Of a stretch of DNA of 64,000 nt, positions 9,062-18,357 are shown in pieces. The DNA is from Leeuwenhoekiella sp. (GTDB taxonomy: Bacteria > Bacteroidota > Bacteroidia > Flavobacteriales > Flavobacteriaceae), in NCBI GenBank assembly GCA_002708845.1, contig PAPI01000022.1, positions 372,001 to 436,000 on the forward strand, read 5' to 3'. The notes below the pieces were generated by a model. That model ran no database searches. It saw only the letters and a list, made by a program, of their open reading frames with translations, and was not told the origin of the DNA. The position numbers and the translations under genes were made by a program. The stretch's first letter is position 1, and each line of letters begins with the position of its first letter.

Positions 9062-10149
9062 ATACCAAAAGATTAGCGGTAGTTTGTAATTATGTTTTAC
9101 GTCCGGATCGTATTGGCGGGATGGATCGTTTTTTTGTGGCCTATGATCGGGCTGCAAAGGCTAAAGGTTATGACGTTGACTGGTTTTTTCCGGATGTACT
9201 TGAGTTGGATTTTTATACGGATGTTAATGTGTTTTCGGCGGAAGGAAACTCGAGTGTTGAAGCTTTTTTTCTAGAACACCTTCAAGAAACGGGCAAGCTA
9301 TATACCGCACTGGTCACGCATTTTACCGAACTCTGCACACCATTCTATAAAAAAGCCAAACAGGGCGGAATGATCAAAACAGTAATCGCCGTAGATCACA
9401 ATCCACGTCCATTAAACGGTTTTCCTATTAAAAAACAGCTCAAAAATAGACTTAAAGGTTATTTGCATCATAAGGCAATAGACCGGTTTATAGGGGTGAG
9501 CAGCTATACGGCCCGGCATATTGTAAAGGATCTGGGCAAAGTAGTGGCCCGTAAAACCGGGGTGATTTACAACGGGATTGATACTTCTGTCTTTAAAAAG
9601 AGAAAAAGTCACGACCTGAAACCGGAAGGCAAGGTTCAGTTTGTTGTGGTTTCCCATCTGAGGGAATCTAAAGGGCTACAGGATTTAATCGATGCCTTGT
9701 CGATGCTAAAGCCTGAGGTGCAAAATGAGTTACACATAACGGTTTACGGTGAAGGTCCGCTGGAAGAAGGTCTTAAACAGCAGGCCAAAGATAAAGCGGT
9801 TGATCATTTATTGACATTTAGAGGCAGTTCTTCAGAGATTCCGAAGATTCTAGCCGATTATGAGTACCTCATTCAACCTACGTATATGGAATGCTTCAGT
9901 CTTTCAATTCTGGAAAGTTTATCTGCAAATGTTCCTGTGATTACCACAACTGTTGGCGGCAATCCTGAGATTATTACAGATGGAGAAAACGGGTTTTTAT
10001 TTCGCCCAAAAGATAAAGACGCTCTTGCCCGTATTATTTCTGAAGTTGTAACAGGTGAGCGTGATATAAATAGCGATACTTCATTACTCATAGAAAAAGA
10101 GTATTTCCTGGGCCGTATGGTCGCAGAACATATAAATTTACTGGACTGA
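9058..10149 (+). CDS. GT4 family glycosyltransferase
   Basis: A 363-residue retaining GT-B transferase. The N-terminal acceptor domain starts RLAVVCNYVLRPDRIGGMDRF; the C-terminal donor domain has VVVSHLRESKGLQDLIDAL, VYGEGPLEEGL and the family motif MECFSLSILESLSANVPVI with the E-x7-E spacing, followed by TTVGGNPEII. ATG overlaps the previous stop by 4 bp (ATGA). Probably adds one sugar of the repeat unit in the cytoplasm. The linkage cannot be read from sequence. Confidence 0.88.
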   Translation: MNTKRLAVVCNYVLRPDRIGGMDRFFVAYDRAAKAKGYDVDWFFPDVLELDFYTDVNVFSAEGNSSVEAFFLEHLQETGKLYTALVTHFTELCTPFYKKAKQGGMIKTVIAVDHNPRPLNGFPIKKQLKNRLKGYLHHKAIDRFIGVSSYTARHIVKDLGKVVARKTGVIYNGIDTSVFKKRKSHDLKPEGKVQFVVVSHLRESKGLQDLIDALSMLKPEVQNELHITVYGEGPLEEGLKQQAKDKAVDHLLTFRGSSSEIPKILADYEYLIQPTYMECFSLSILESLSANVPVITTTVGGNPEIITDGENGFLFRPKDKDALARIISEVVTGERDINSDTSLLIEKEYFLGRMVAEHINLLD

Positions 10150-11288
10150 TGCATATTGCTTTTTTAACTCCTGAATATCCTCATCCCGATTTTAATCGTA
10201 GCGGAGGTTTGGGGACCAGCATTAAAAATCTGGCTGCTAGTCTCGTGGAAGCCGGGGAAACCGTGACGGTTTTTGTGTACAGTCAGGCACAGGATAAACA
10301 ATTTGAAGATCAGGGTATTCATATTCATAGTATCGCAAAGCGGAAGTATAAATTCGCTGGCTGGTATTTGCACCGCAAGTTTTTACAGCGTTACATCAAC
10401 CGGGTGATCTTACTACATAAAATTGATGTGCTTGAGGCACCAGATTGGACCGGGATTACTGCTTTAATGCGTTTCAAATGCCCTTTGGTCATTCGTTGTA
10501 ACGGCAGCGACGGTTATTTTTGCCATTTAGATAATCGAAAGCAAAAGCCTAAAAACCGGTGGTTTGAACATCGGGCCCTTAAAAATGCTGATCATATACT
10601 GGCAGTAAGTGCATTTACTGGTAAGCTGACAAAAGAAATTTTTGAATTGAATAAGGAAATACAGGTGATTCCCAATTCGATTGACGTGGAACAGTTTAGG
10701 CCCATGGAAGCACCTCAAATTCCGAATCGTATTTTGTATTACGGAAGTATTATTCGTAAAAAAGGAGTTTTGGAACTCGCCAAAATTTGCAATTTCATTT
10801 TTGAACAGAATCCTGATGCACGACTTATTCTTGCCGGTAATGATGTCAACGATGTATTTACAGGAAGATCTACTCAGGAACTTTTTATGGAAAGTGTCAG
10901 GCCTGAATTTCGCAAACATATCAAGTTTAAAGGATTATTGGCTTATGAGGGAGTTCAGGAAGAAATTGCCAAAGCTGCCGTAATTGTATTGCCCAGTTTT
11001 GCAGAGGCACTGCCGATGACCTGGATAGAAGCAATGGCGATGGAAAAAGCTTTAGTAACTTCTGATATTGGTTGGGCAAACGAGGTAATGCGAGATGGTG
11101 AAACCGGATATACAGTTGATCCTAAAAACCATAAGTATTATGCCGATGCTGTTCTAAAATTACTGGATTCTAAAGATTTGAGAAGTCAAATGGGAGGTAA
11201 TGCTAGAAAACGAGTCATTGAAAAATTTGCAACAGCTATAGTGGTTAAACAAAATCTGGAATTTTATAAAAGCGTCCTAAAAGCGTGA
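10149..11288 (+). CDS. GT4 family glycosyltransferase
   Basis: A 379-residue GT-B transferase. The glycine-rich acceptor loop is GGLGTSIKNLAASLVEAG; NSIDVEQF precedes the donor domain, which contains LYYGSIIRKKGVLEL and PSFAEALPMTWIEAMAMEKAL with the two catalytic-site glutamates. SDIGWANEVMRDGETG is the nucleotide-sugar region. The start codon shares one base with the previous stop (TGATG). It belongs to the same coupled gene string as its neighbours. Confidence 0.88.
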   Translation: MHIAFLTPEYPHPDFNRSGGLGTSIKNLAASLVEAGETVTVFVYSQAQDKQFEDQGIHIHSIAKRKYKFAGWYLHRKFLQRYINRVILLHKIDVLEAPDWTGITALMRFKCPLVIRCNGSDGYFCHLDNRKQKPKNRWFEHRALKNADHILAVSAFTGKLTKEIFELNKEIQVIPNSIDVEQFRPMEAPQIPNRILYYGSIIRKKGVLELAKICNFIFEQNPDARLILAGNDVNDVFTGRSTQELFMESVRPEFRKHIKFKGLLAYEGVQEEIAKAAVIVLPSFAEALPMTWIEAMAMEKALVTSDIGWANEVMRDGETGYTVDPKNHKYYADAVLKLLDSKDLRSQMGGNARKRVIEKFATAIVVKQNLEFYKSVLKA

Positions 11289-12826
11289 TTCTTTTAAAAC
11301 ATACCGGGAGTAAACCTGTCGCTGTTTCAAAAGACGGGCAGCCTCTGGAATTCCAATTTCAAAATCAAGCGGTAAGTGCCGCTTGTTTTCTTTTAGCCGA
11401 AAAGTTTCCGGATGAATCTCTGATATGGTTTCACGAGGATGTAGAACACAACCTGAATCTCGAATTCATTCAAAATCTTTCGAGTAAATTGGAAATGCTG
11501 AGTTATGCTGCAAAACAACCTTTGGCAATAGCAGAAGTAATGGGGTTTGTAGATCAAAGTGTTTTTTTTAGAATTCAGCCCGACGTAAAATATCCAACCT
11601 GGTTGATGAGCAGTGCCGTAGGTTCAGTAAGCTGTAAAGCGCTACTACATTTTAAGAAAGACATTCCTGCCTATCCTAATTTTGATTTATTTCTATGCGT
11701 GCTGGCAAAAACCGGTATGCTCAAAGGATTAAGGGTATATAGCGAGCCGAGACTGATCAGGAATTCTGCAGAAAATGCAGTTTCATTCACAAAAAATCTG
11801 AATACAACCTATACCATTATAGCCGCTCTTATGGGTGCGAAATGGCTGCTACTTTTTGAGCTGCAACGCTTACTATACCAGAAAAAACAGAATATTCTTC
11901 GATTGCTAAAATCGTTTCAAATCAGGCGAATTAATAGCGCTGCAATCCCGGAATTGACTATCGATACATCAGAATTAGATGAGGTAAAGAATGAGTTAAA
12001 CTTTGACGTCGTTATTCCTACGTTGGGCCGTAAGCAGGCTTTAAAACAAACGCTAGACGATCTTTCAAGCCAGATTCTAGTGCCTCAATGCGTAATCCTA
12101 ATTGAGCAAAATCCCGAAGTGAACGCTGTGTCAGAACTTGATTATTTACAAACCGAAAGCTGGCCTTTTGAAGTCAAGCATACTTTTACCCATCAAACCG
12201 GAGCCTGTAACGCGCGTAATTTGGCACTGGATCAGGTTGAGGCAGACTGGGTTTTTTTAGCCGATGACGATTTACGCATACCTAAAGATTTTTTAAAACA
12301 GGCCCAGGCGTTTATTCAGGCTGAAAAGCCTCAGGCTTTTACCGTAAGTTGTCTGCAGGACGGAGAAATCGAACCCGAAAAAACAGTAATTCAATGGCCT
12401 GCTTTTGGTTCGGGTTGCAGTTTTGTCAAAGCTTCAACTGTGAAAACTATACGTTTTGATCTGGCGCTCGAACATGGCTTTGGAGAAGATGCCGATTTTG
12501 GGATGCAATTACGCAAAGCAGGTGTCGATATTTTGTACAATCCGTTTTTAAAACTTATTCATTTAAAGGCTCCGTCTGGAGGTTTTAGAAAACCGATTGA
12601 GAAACCCTGGGATAAAGAGAATCCTGCTCCCAAACCTGCGCCAACCGTGTTGGCTTCTATAATCAAGCACGCAACACCTGCTCAGATTCTCGGGTATAAG
12701 ACCCTATTATTTCTAAAATTTTATAAGCTTCAGCAGATTAAAAATCCGTTTTCCTATATTCGGCAAATGCGTAAAAGATGGGAGGTGAGTTTGTTTTGGG
12801 CTAAAAAATTGTTGAATACGAAATGA
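11285..12826 (+). CDS. two-domain protein with C-terminal GT2 glycosyltransferase
   Basis: A 513-residue protein. Residues from about 237 on form a GT2 domain: NFDVVIPTLGRKQALKQTL, then FLADDDLRIP (DxD), and FGEDADFGMQLRKAG in the catalytic-base region. The first 230 residues are not a recognisable family; they have their own acidic segment (LIWFHEDVEHNL) and could be a second, degenerate transferase-like domain, since WFHEDVE sits where a DxD would be. GTG start overlapping the previous stop by 4 bp; the gene overlaps the next by 4 bp. The function of the N-terminal domain is unknown. Confidence 0.78.
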   Translation: MILLKHTGSKPVAVSKDGQPLEFQFQNQAVSAACFLLAEKFPDESLIWFHEDVEHNLNLEFIQNLSSKLEMLSYAAKQPLAIAEVMGFVDQSVFFRIQPDVKYPTWLMSSAVGSVSCKALLHFKKDIPAYPNFDLFLCVLAKTGMLKGLRVYSEPRLIRNSAENAVSFTKNLNTTYTIIAALMGAKWLLLFELQRLLYQKKQNILRLLKSFQIRRINSAAIPELTIDTSELDEVKNELNFDVVIPTLGRKQALKQTLDDLSSQILVPQCVILIEQNPEVNAVSELDYLQTESWPFEVKHTFTHQTGACNARNLALDQVEADWVFLADDDLRIPKDFLKQAQAFIQAEKPQAFTVSCLQDGEIEPEKTVIQWPAFGSGCSFVKASTVKTIRFDLALEHGFGEDADFGMQLRKAGVDILYNPFLKLIHLKAPSGGFRKPIEKPWDKENPAPKPAPTVLASIIKHATPAQILGYKTLLFLKFYKLQQIKNPFSYIRQMRKRWEVSLFWAKKLLNTK

Positions 12827-13815
12827 TAGTTTCACTTATAGTTTGCACCTACCAGCGTGCCGAAGCATTAAACAGACTTTTAGCTTCAGTGGTTACGCAA
12901 GATATTTATCCGGATGAGATTTTGATTATTGACGGATCACGGGACAATAAAACCCGCGAAAGCCTTTCGCAGCAAGACATTAAAAATCTCAGGTATTTTC
13001 AAGTGCAGGATGCAGACCGCGGACTTACCCGCCAGCGGAATTTTGGTATTGAAAAATTAAATCCCGAAGCCGAGATCGTTTGCTTTTTAGATGATGATGT
13101 GGTTTTAGAACCCGGTTACTTTACTGCGGTTCTTGATGCTTTTGATTCTGATCCTGATATTGTGGGTGTAGGAGGTGTGGCAATCAATGAAAACCTTTGG
13201 AAACCCAGTGAGCGCAAAACTTCTACGGACAAAATCTATGTACTGGAGGGCTTTGAGCGCAAGGAGTCTCAGCGTTTTTATCTGCGGAATAAACTGGGTT
13301 TACAATCCCCAGATCTTCCAGGAATAATGCCTGCTTTTTCACACGGCAGAACCTATGGCTATCCGTTAACCGGAAAAAATTATGAGGTTGATTTATTGAT
13401 AGGGATGGCGATGAGTTTTCGTCGTGAGGTGATTGATGCTGAAAAATTCAGCCTTTATTTTGATGGATACGGACTCTATGAAGATGCAGATTACAGCCTG
13501 CGTGCTCTAAACTATGGGAAAAACGTGCTATGTACTGCAGCTCGTTTAGAACACCATCATGATCCGGCGGGAAGACCAGATCTTTATAAATACGGCAAAA
13601 TGGTCATCCGTAACGGTTGGTACGTATGGCGCGTAAAATACCCCAGCCCGAACCTTAAGGCTCGATTCAAATGGAACGCAACAGCATTGGTGCTAACCTT
13701 GATCCGGTATAGCAATGTGCTGACAGCTTCTGACAAAAAAGGAGCGTTTAACGAAGCAACCGGCAGGGTCGTGGGTTGGTGGAGTTTACTATTTAACAAG
13801 CCTAAATACAGGTGA
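12823..13815 (+). CDS. GT2 family glycosyltransferase
   Basis: A 330-residue GT-A enzyme. MIVSLIVCTYQRAEALNRLL and ILIIDGSRDN form the nucleotide-binding half; FLDDDVVLEPGYF is the metal-binding DxD; FDGYGLYEDADYSLRA carries the ED pair expected for the catalytic base. The region around HHHDPAGRPDLYKYGKM is conserved-looking but unassigned. ATG in the ATGA overlap with the preceding gene; it overlaps the next by 4 bp. Likely adds a sugar to the lipid-linked repeat unit. Confidence 0.88.
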   Translation: MIVSLIVCTYQRAEALNRLLASVVTQDIYPDEILIIDGSRDNKTRESLSQQDIKNLRYFQVQDADRGLTRQRNFGIEKLNPEAEIVCFLDDDVVLEPGYFTAVLDAFDSDPDIVGVGGVAINENLWKPSERKTSTDKIYVLEGFERKESQRFYLRNKLGLQSPDLPGIMPAFSHGRTYGYPLTGKNYEVDLLIGMAMSFRREVIDAEKFSLYFDGYGLYEDADYSLRALNYGKNVLCTAARLEHHHDPAGRPDLYKYGKMVIRNGWYVWRVKYPSPNLKARFKWNATALVLTLIRYSNVLTASDKKGAFNEATGRVVGWWSLLFNKPKYR

Positions 13816-14924
13816 AATTTGCAGTAATCACCCATATCAAGCATTTTAAGAAGAACGGCGAATATTATTCCTATGCGCCTTATGTGCGGGAGATGAATCT
13901 TTGGTTTCAGCACGTTGATGAAGTTCTGGTGGTGGGTACTTTTAGTCCAGAAAAACCGGGTGCAATTGACTTGCCTTATAGCGCGAAGAATCTTCAATTT
14001 AAATCGTTACCGGATTTTGATATCCTCAGTTTAAAATCTGTTTTCAAAACGCTGAGGCTGCTTCCTTCAGTTTTAAAAATTATTTATAAAACGATGCAAG
14101 AAGCAGATCACATCCATTTGCGTTGTCCCGGAAACGTGGGCTTGCTGGGTGCATTGGTTCAGATTTTTTTTCCGCATAAACCCAAAACTGCAAAATATGC
14201 CGGTAACTGGCAACCCGGTGCGAAACAGCCCTGGAGCTACCGTCTTCAAAAATGGATACTAAGTAATACCTTTTTGACCAAAAATATGCAGGTGCTGGTC
14301 TATGGAGAATGGGCCAATCAGAGCCCAAATGTCAAAGCCTTTTTTACGGCCACATATAGTGAAAAGGATAAGACGGAAATCCCCAGGCGCAAGTACGATT
14401 TACCCTTGCGTTTTCTTTTTGTAGGCAGCCTTTCATCCGGTAAGCAACCGGTTTATGCTTTAGAATTGGTAGCTGAATTGATTGAACGAGGCTTTCCTTC
14501 AGAATTGCACGTGTATGGGGAAGGCCCAGAGCGCGAGCATTTGAATAAAGTGGCTAAGGAATTAAAAGTGGAGCACCAGTTATTTTTGCACGGGAATCAG
14601 CCTTCGGAAGCAGTAAAGGAAGCCTACAAAAAGAGTCATTTTTTGATGCTTCCCTCAAAAAGTGAAGGCTGGCCAAAAGTGGTTGCTGAAGCCATGTGGT
14701 GGGGTGTGATACCTATTGCCACTCCGGTTTCTTGCGTGCCGTGGATGTTGGATTCCGGAAAACGCGGAGTGCTTTTAGAAATGGACTTAGATAGCGATGC
14801 TAAAAAGCTTCAGGAACAGTTGCTCGATAAAGAAAAACTTAAAACAACGGCTGCTGAAGCCGCGATTTGGTCCAGAAACTATACCTTAGAGCGTTTTGAC
14901 TCTGAAATTAAAAAACTGCTTTAA
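13812..14924 (+). CDS. GT4 family glycosyltransferase
   Basis: A 370-residue GT-B transferase. The C-terminal donor domain is clear: LRFLFVGSLSSGKQPVYALEL, ELHVYGEGPEREHL, and LPSKSEGWPKVVAEAMWWG with the E-x7-E pair. The N-terminal half contains HLRCPGNVGLLGALV and is more variable, as expected for the acceptor domain. GTG start overlapping the previous stop by 4 bp. A possible TTG start of the following gene lies inside its 3' end. Confidence 0.87.
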   Translation: MKFAVITHIKHFKKNGEYYSYAPYVREMNLWFQHVDEVLVVGTFSPEKPGAIDLPYSAKNLQFKSLPDFDILSLKSVFKTLRLLPSVLKIIYKTMQEADHIHLRCPGNVGLLGALVQIFFPHKPKTAKYAGNWQPGAKQPWSYRLQKWILSNTFLTKNMQVLVYGEWANQSPNVKAFFTATYSEKDKTEIPRRKYDLPLRFLFVGSLSSGKQPVYALELVAELIERGFPSELHVYGEGPEREHLNKVAKELKVEHQLFLHGNQPSEAVKEAYKKSHFLMLPSKSEGWPKVVAEAMWWGVIPIATPVSCVPWMLDSGKRGVLLEMDLDSDAKKLQEQLLDKEKLKTTAAEAAIWSRNYTLERFDSEIKKLL

Positions 14925-14925
14925 C

Positions 14926-15996
14926 GTGCGTGTCTTGCAACTTATAGATAGTTTGGAAATTGGTGGTGCAGAGCGTATGGCGGTTAACTATGCAAATGCT
15001 TTGCATAAAAGAATTGAAGTCTCTGCATTATGCACAACAAGAAATGAGGGACCTTTAAAGGAGTTGATTAAATCTGAAGTTCCTTATTTGTATTTGGAGC
15101 GAAAGCGTAGATTAGATATTGGAGCGGTATTCCGACTGAAGCGTTTCATTCAAAAGCATAAAATAGAAATCATTCAGGCGCATGGAAGCAGTTTTTTTAT
15201 AGGTGTTTTGGTCAAGATGGTGACGCCCGGGCTTAAATTAATCTGGCACGATCATTACGGGAAAAGTGAATTTCTAACAGATCGAAAAGCAACCTCATTA
15301 AAAATGCTGAGTGTCTTTTTTGATGCTGTTTTTGCTGTCAATGATAAACTCGCTCATTGGTCTAAAGAAAAATTGAATGTTGAGAATACCTTCTACATTA
15401 AAAATTTTATTGCGGAAGCTTTACCCGTGGATTCAGATTTTGAATTTTTTGGAACCGAAGGTAAACGTATTGTTTGTGTTGCCAATTTACGACCACAAAA
15501 GAACCACCATTTGCTACTAGATGCTTTTAAACTGGTTTTAGAACAGGATGCAGCTTTTACCATGTACCTTTTTGGGCATGCAGCAGATAGTCTTTACACC
15601 GATTCACTTTTTGAGCGCATAGAAGCGGAACCTTTCTCGAAAAGCGTTTTTTATCACGGGACACATTTAAAAATGTCAGCCATTTTACCGCATTTTGATA
15701 TCGGCGTTCTATCTTCAGACTCTGAAGGTTTACCTTTGGCTCTTTTAGAGTATGGTCAGGCAGGGCTCTCTGTAGTAGCAACTGACGTTGGGCAGTGTAA
15801 AGCAGTACTCGGTGATTATGGGAGGTTGGTTCCTGCTAAAAATCATGTAGCACTGGCTCAGGCTATTATGGCATTAGGCTACGAGAAAACCGATATTCAG
15901 GAAAGCGCGAAAAAATTAAAAGATAGAATTCTTTTAGAATACGGGGAACAAGCAGTGATTCAGGAGGTTATTTCAAAGTATGCTGAAATTATTTAA
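14926..15996 (+). CDS. GT4 family glycosyltransferase
   Basis: A GT-B transferase of about 356 residues. The acceptor loop is LEIGGAERMAVNYANAL; the donor domain has VANLRPQKNHHLLLDAF and SSDSEGLPLALLEYGQAGL, then ATDVGQCKAVLGDYG. The open frame extends to a TTG at 14896, but the GTG at 14926, one base after the upstream stop, gives the standard short N-terminus before VLQLIDSLEIGG and is preferred. It overlaps the membrane-protein gene downstream by 17 bp. Confidence 0.86.
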   Translation: MRVLQLIDSLEIGGAERMAVNYANALHKRIEVSALCTTRNEGPLKELIKSEVPYLYLERKRRLDIGAVFRLKRFIQKHKIEIIQAHGSSFFIGVLVKMVTPGLKLIWHDHYGKSEFLTDRKATSLKMLSVFFDAVFAVNDKLAHWSKEKLNVENTFYIKNFIAEALPVDSDFEFFGTEGKRIVCVANLRPQKNHHLLLDAFKLVLEQDAAFTMYLFGHAADSLYTDSLFERIEAEPFSKSVFYHGTHLKMSAILPHFDIGVLSSDSEGLPLALLEYGQAGLSVVATDVGQCKAVLGDYGRLVPAKNHVALAQAIMALGYEKTDIQESAKKLKDRILLEYGEQAVIQEVISKYAEII

Positions 15997-17350
15997 AAAC
16001 CATAATAAATTATACCTGCAACTGGTGGCATTGCACATCGGGATAGGTTTTGCTATTTATTTATTTCGGTTTTTAGGGCTTTTTTATTTTTTAGGTTCTA
16101 TTGGTTTTTTTGTGCTCTGGGTTTTTCAATCAGGGAACAAACAAAATCAGGCACTTCTGGCGGCTGCGTATATGACCGCCGGGGAGGTGTTTTTTAGAAT
16201 GACCGGGGGAAGTATCATTCCTTGGGAAGCTGGTAAGTATTCGGTTATCTGTTTTATTCTGTTGGGATTGTTTTTCAGCGGAACATCCCGTAAATCTGCT
16301 CCGTATTGGTTGTATTTACTATTGCTTATTCCAGGAGTGATTTATGGAGCATCCATGCTTAATTTTGACACCAATGTGCGGAAGGCAATCATTTTTAACC
16401 TGAGCGGACCTTTTTGTTTGGGGATTGCAGCCTTATATTGTTACGATAGGCGGATTTCAAAAATGCAATTGCACTACCTGGTGTGGTGTTTGTTAATGCC
16501 CGTACTGTCTTTAGGGATTTATTTGTTTTTTTATACACCCGATACCCGTGAGGTTTTAAACGGGACGCAGTCTAATTTCGCGTTATCAGGAGGTTATGGA
16601 CCTAATCAGGTGTCCACTGCTTTAGGCCTGGGTATGTTTGCTTTGGTAGTGCAGATTTTTGTGAATAGTAAGAATAAGCTAATTTTCTTTCTGAATCTGG
16701 GATTGCTGATGTTTCTTACATACAGGGCGATCATAACTTTTTCTCGCGGAGGGGTGCTCACCGCTGCACTAATAAGCATTGCCTTTATTGTAATTTATTT
16801 TCAGGGAGTTCCTGCGCGAAAAAAAAGTGCTATTTCATTTTACCTGATGGTTATAGGAGGGGCTATAGCAATGACCTGGCTCATATCTTCAGTGCGCACA
16901 ATGGGACTTATTGACTTGCGTTATGCTAATAAAGATGCAGCAGGCCGTATTAAAGAAGATCTTTCAACAGGTAGACAGGAATTGATTACTTCAGAATTAA
17001 CCTTTTTTGTCAATAACCCCATACTGGGAATAGGTGTGGGAAAAACCAGAGAATACCGGGAAGAAAAGTTAGATATTCTCGCAGCTTCTCATAACGAAAT
17101 CAGTAGGTTGTTGTCTGAACATGGCGTTTTTGGCCTCATCGCTTTAATCATTTTGATTGTTACTCCGCTGTTTTACCGTATTGGCAATCGTAAAAATTAT
17201 CTGTTCTATTCCTTTTTTGGATTTTGGTTTTTAACCATCAACCACTCCTCAATGCGTGTGGCCGCACCGGCCTTTATCTACGCACTTTCCCTTTTAAATG
17301 TTGTATATGAAAAGAAGAATACTTTACCTGGGAAACAAATTAGCAGCTAA
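15980..17350 (+). CDS. O-antigen polymerase/ligase-like membrane protein
   Basis: A 456-residue integral membrane protein with about ten or more hydrophobic helices and a larger extracytoplasmic loop between the last helices. The Wzy_C type region reads TFSRGGVLTAALISI, then a loop with GRQELITSELTFFVNNPILGIGVG and SHNEISRLLSEHGVFGL. These are hallmarks of the WaaL/Wzy family, which polymerises or ligates undecaprenyl-linked repeat units in the periplasm. Polymerase and ligase cannot be separated by sequence; the position in the transferase cluster favours polymerase (Wzy). No Wzx flippase is seen in this window. Confidence 0.8.
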   Translation: MLKLFKNHNKLYLQLVALHIGIGFAIYLFRFLGLFYFLGSIGFFVLWVFQSGNKQNQALLAAAYMTAGEVFFRMTGGSIIPWEAGKYSVICFILLGLFFSGTSRKSAPYWLYLLLLIPGVIYGASMLNFDTNVRKAIIFNLSGPFCLGIAALYCYDRRISKMQLHYLVWCLLMPVLSLGIYLFFYTPDTREVLNGTQSNFALSGGYGPNQVSTALGLGMFALVVQIFVNSKNKLIFFLNLGLLMFLTYRAIITFSRGGVLTAALISIAFIVIYFQGVPARKKSAISFYLMVIGGAIAMTWLISSVRTMGLIDLRYANKDAAGRIKEDLSTGRQELITSELTFFVNNPILGIGVGKTREYREEKLDILAASHNEISRLLSEHGVFGLIALIILIVTPLFYRIGNRKNYLFYSFFGFWFLTINHSSMRVAAPAFIYALSLLNVVYEKKNTLPGKQISS

Positions 17351-18323
17351 AGGCTTTACTCCCACAAACATTGATACCCTGGGGCCACTGCTAGAACAGG
17401 AGGGGTATGAATTGTTTTACGCGGGCACAAAAAAGTCTAAACAGTTGCGCTTTGCACAGATGATTTTGATGATTATAAAGTGTCGTAAACAGGTTGATTA
17501 CATACTCCTGGATACCTACAGTACGCAGTATTTTTGGTTTGCCTATACCGCAGCACGCTTGTGTTATTTTTTTAATCTAAAATACATCCCGATCCTTCAT
17601 GGTGGTGATTTGCCCAAACGACTTTCTCAAAGCCCTAAATCTTCTCGGTTCCTGTTTGAAAATAGTTTTCAAAATGTATCTCCTTCGCTCTATTTAAAAG
17701 ATGCCTTTGAAAAGGCAGGTTTTCGAAATATAGAGGTAATTCCAAACAGTATTAGTCTGGCAGATTATCCATTCCACAGGGAACGAAGTTACAAGCAGCC
17801 GAAAATTTTGTGGGTGCGCTCGTTTGCTGCTATTTACAATCCTATGCTGGCTTTACGGTTAGTTGAAGAACTTATTAGTCAGTATCCCGGCATCCATTTG
17901 ACTATGGTGGGGCCTGATAAAGACGGAAGTCTGAAACGCTGTCAGGAATACGCATTAGAGCACAAACTGCCGGTAAACTTTACTGGTAAACTTTCTAAGA
18001 CGGAATGGATTTCACGGTCCATGGACTTTGATATTTTTCTCAATACCACACATTACGATAATACTCCGGTTAGTGTAATTGAAGCCATGGCTTTAGGCCT
18101 GCCCGTATTGTCAACGCGTGTAGGAGGGATTCCCTTCCTACTCAAACACGGTAAGACGGGTTTATTATATGAAGACAGTGACCTGACAGGTCTTTTAGAA
18201 CAGGTTGAAAGAGTAGTTAAAGATCAGGATAAGAGGGAAGAGATAATTAGCAGGGCGCGATTAAAAGCTGAAGAATACGACTGGTGTAGAGTAAAAAACA
18301 AGTGGCATAAGCTTTTGACCTGA
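17307..18323 (+). CDS. GT4 family glycosyltransferase
   Basis: A GT-B transferase of about 338 residues. The donor domain contains PKILWVRSFAAIYNPMLAL, HLTMVGPDKDGSL, and NTTHYDNTPVSVIEAMALG with the E-x7-E-like arrangement, then STRVGGIPFLLKHGKTG. The frame opens at an ATG at 17298, but the ATG at 17307 gives MKRRILYLGNKLAAKG, a better match to GT4 N-termini, and is preferred. It overlaps the polymerase-like gene by 44 bp and is the last of the coupled string before a new promoter-like box. Confidence 0.84.
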   Translation: MKRRILYLGNKLAAKGFTPTNIDTLGPLLEQEGYELFYAGTKKSKQLRFAQMILMIIKCRKQVDYILLDTYSTQYFWFAYTAARLCYFFNLKYIPILHGGDLPKRLSQSPKSSRFLFENSFQNVSPSLYLKDAFEKAGFRNIEVIPNSISLADYPFHRERSYKQPKILWVRSFAAIYNPMLALRLVEELISQYPGIHLTMVGPDKDGSLKRCQEYALEHKLPVNFTGKLSKTEWISRSMDFDIFLNTTHYDNTPVSVIEAMALGLPVLSTRVGGIPFLLKHGKTGLLYEDSDLTGLLEQVERVVKDQDKREEIISRARLKAEEYDWCRVKNKWHKLLT

Positions 18324-18330
18324 AATAAGT

Positions 18331-18338
18331 TATATTTG
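18331..18338 (+). promoter_or_regulatory. Bacteroidota -7 promoter box (TATATTTG)
   Basis: TATATTTG matches the TAnnTTTG -7 element of the Bacteroidota primary sigma factor and lies 20 bp before the ATG of the phosphotransferase gene, just after the upstream stop. No convincing TTG was seen at the usual -33 distance, so the site may be weak. Confidence 0.5.
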
Positions 18339-18357
18339 CGGCAAAGCCCATCTCTAA

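Noticed and set aside
14896-14926. Frameshift or fusion between two overlapping GT4 genes
   Set aside because: Both proteins are complete with their own domains; the overlap disappears if the GTG at 14926 is used.
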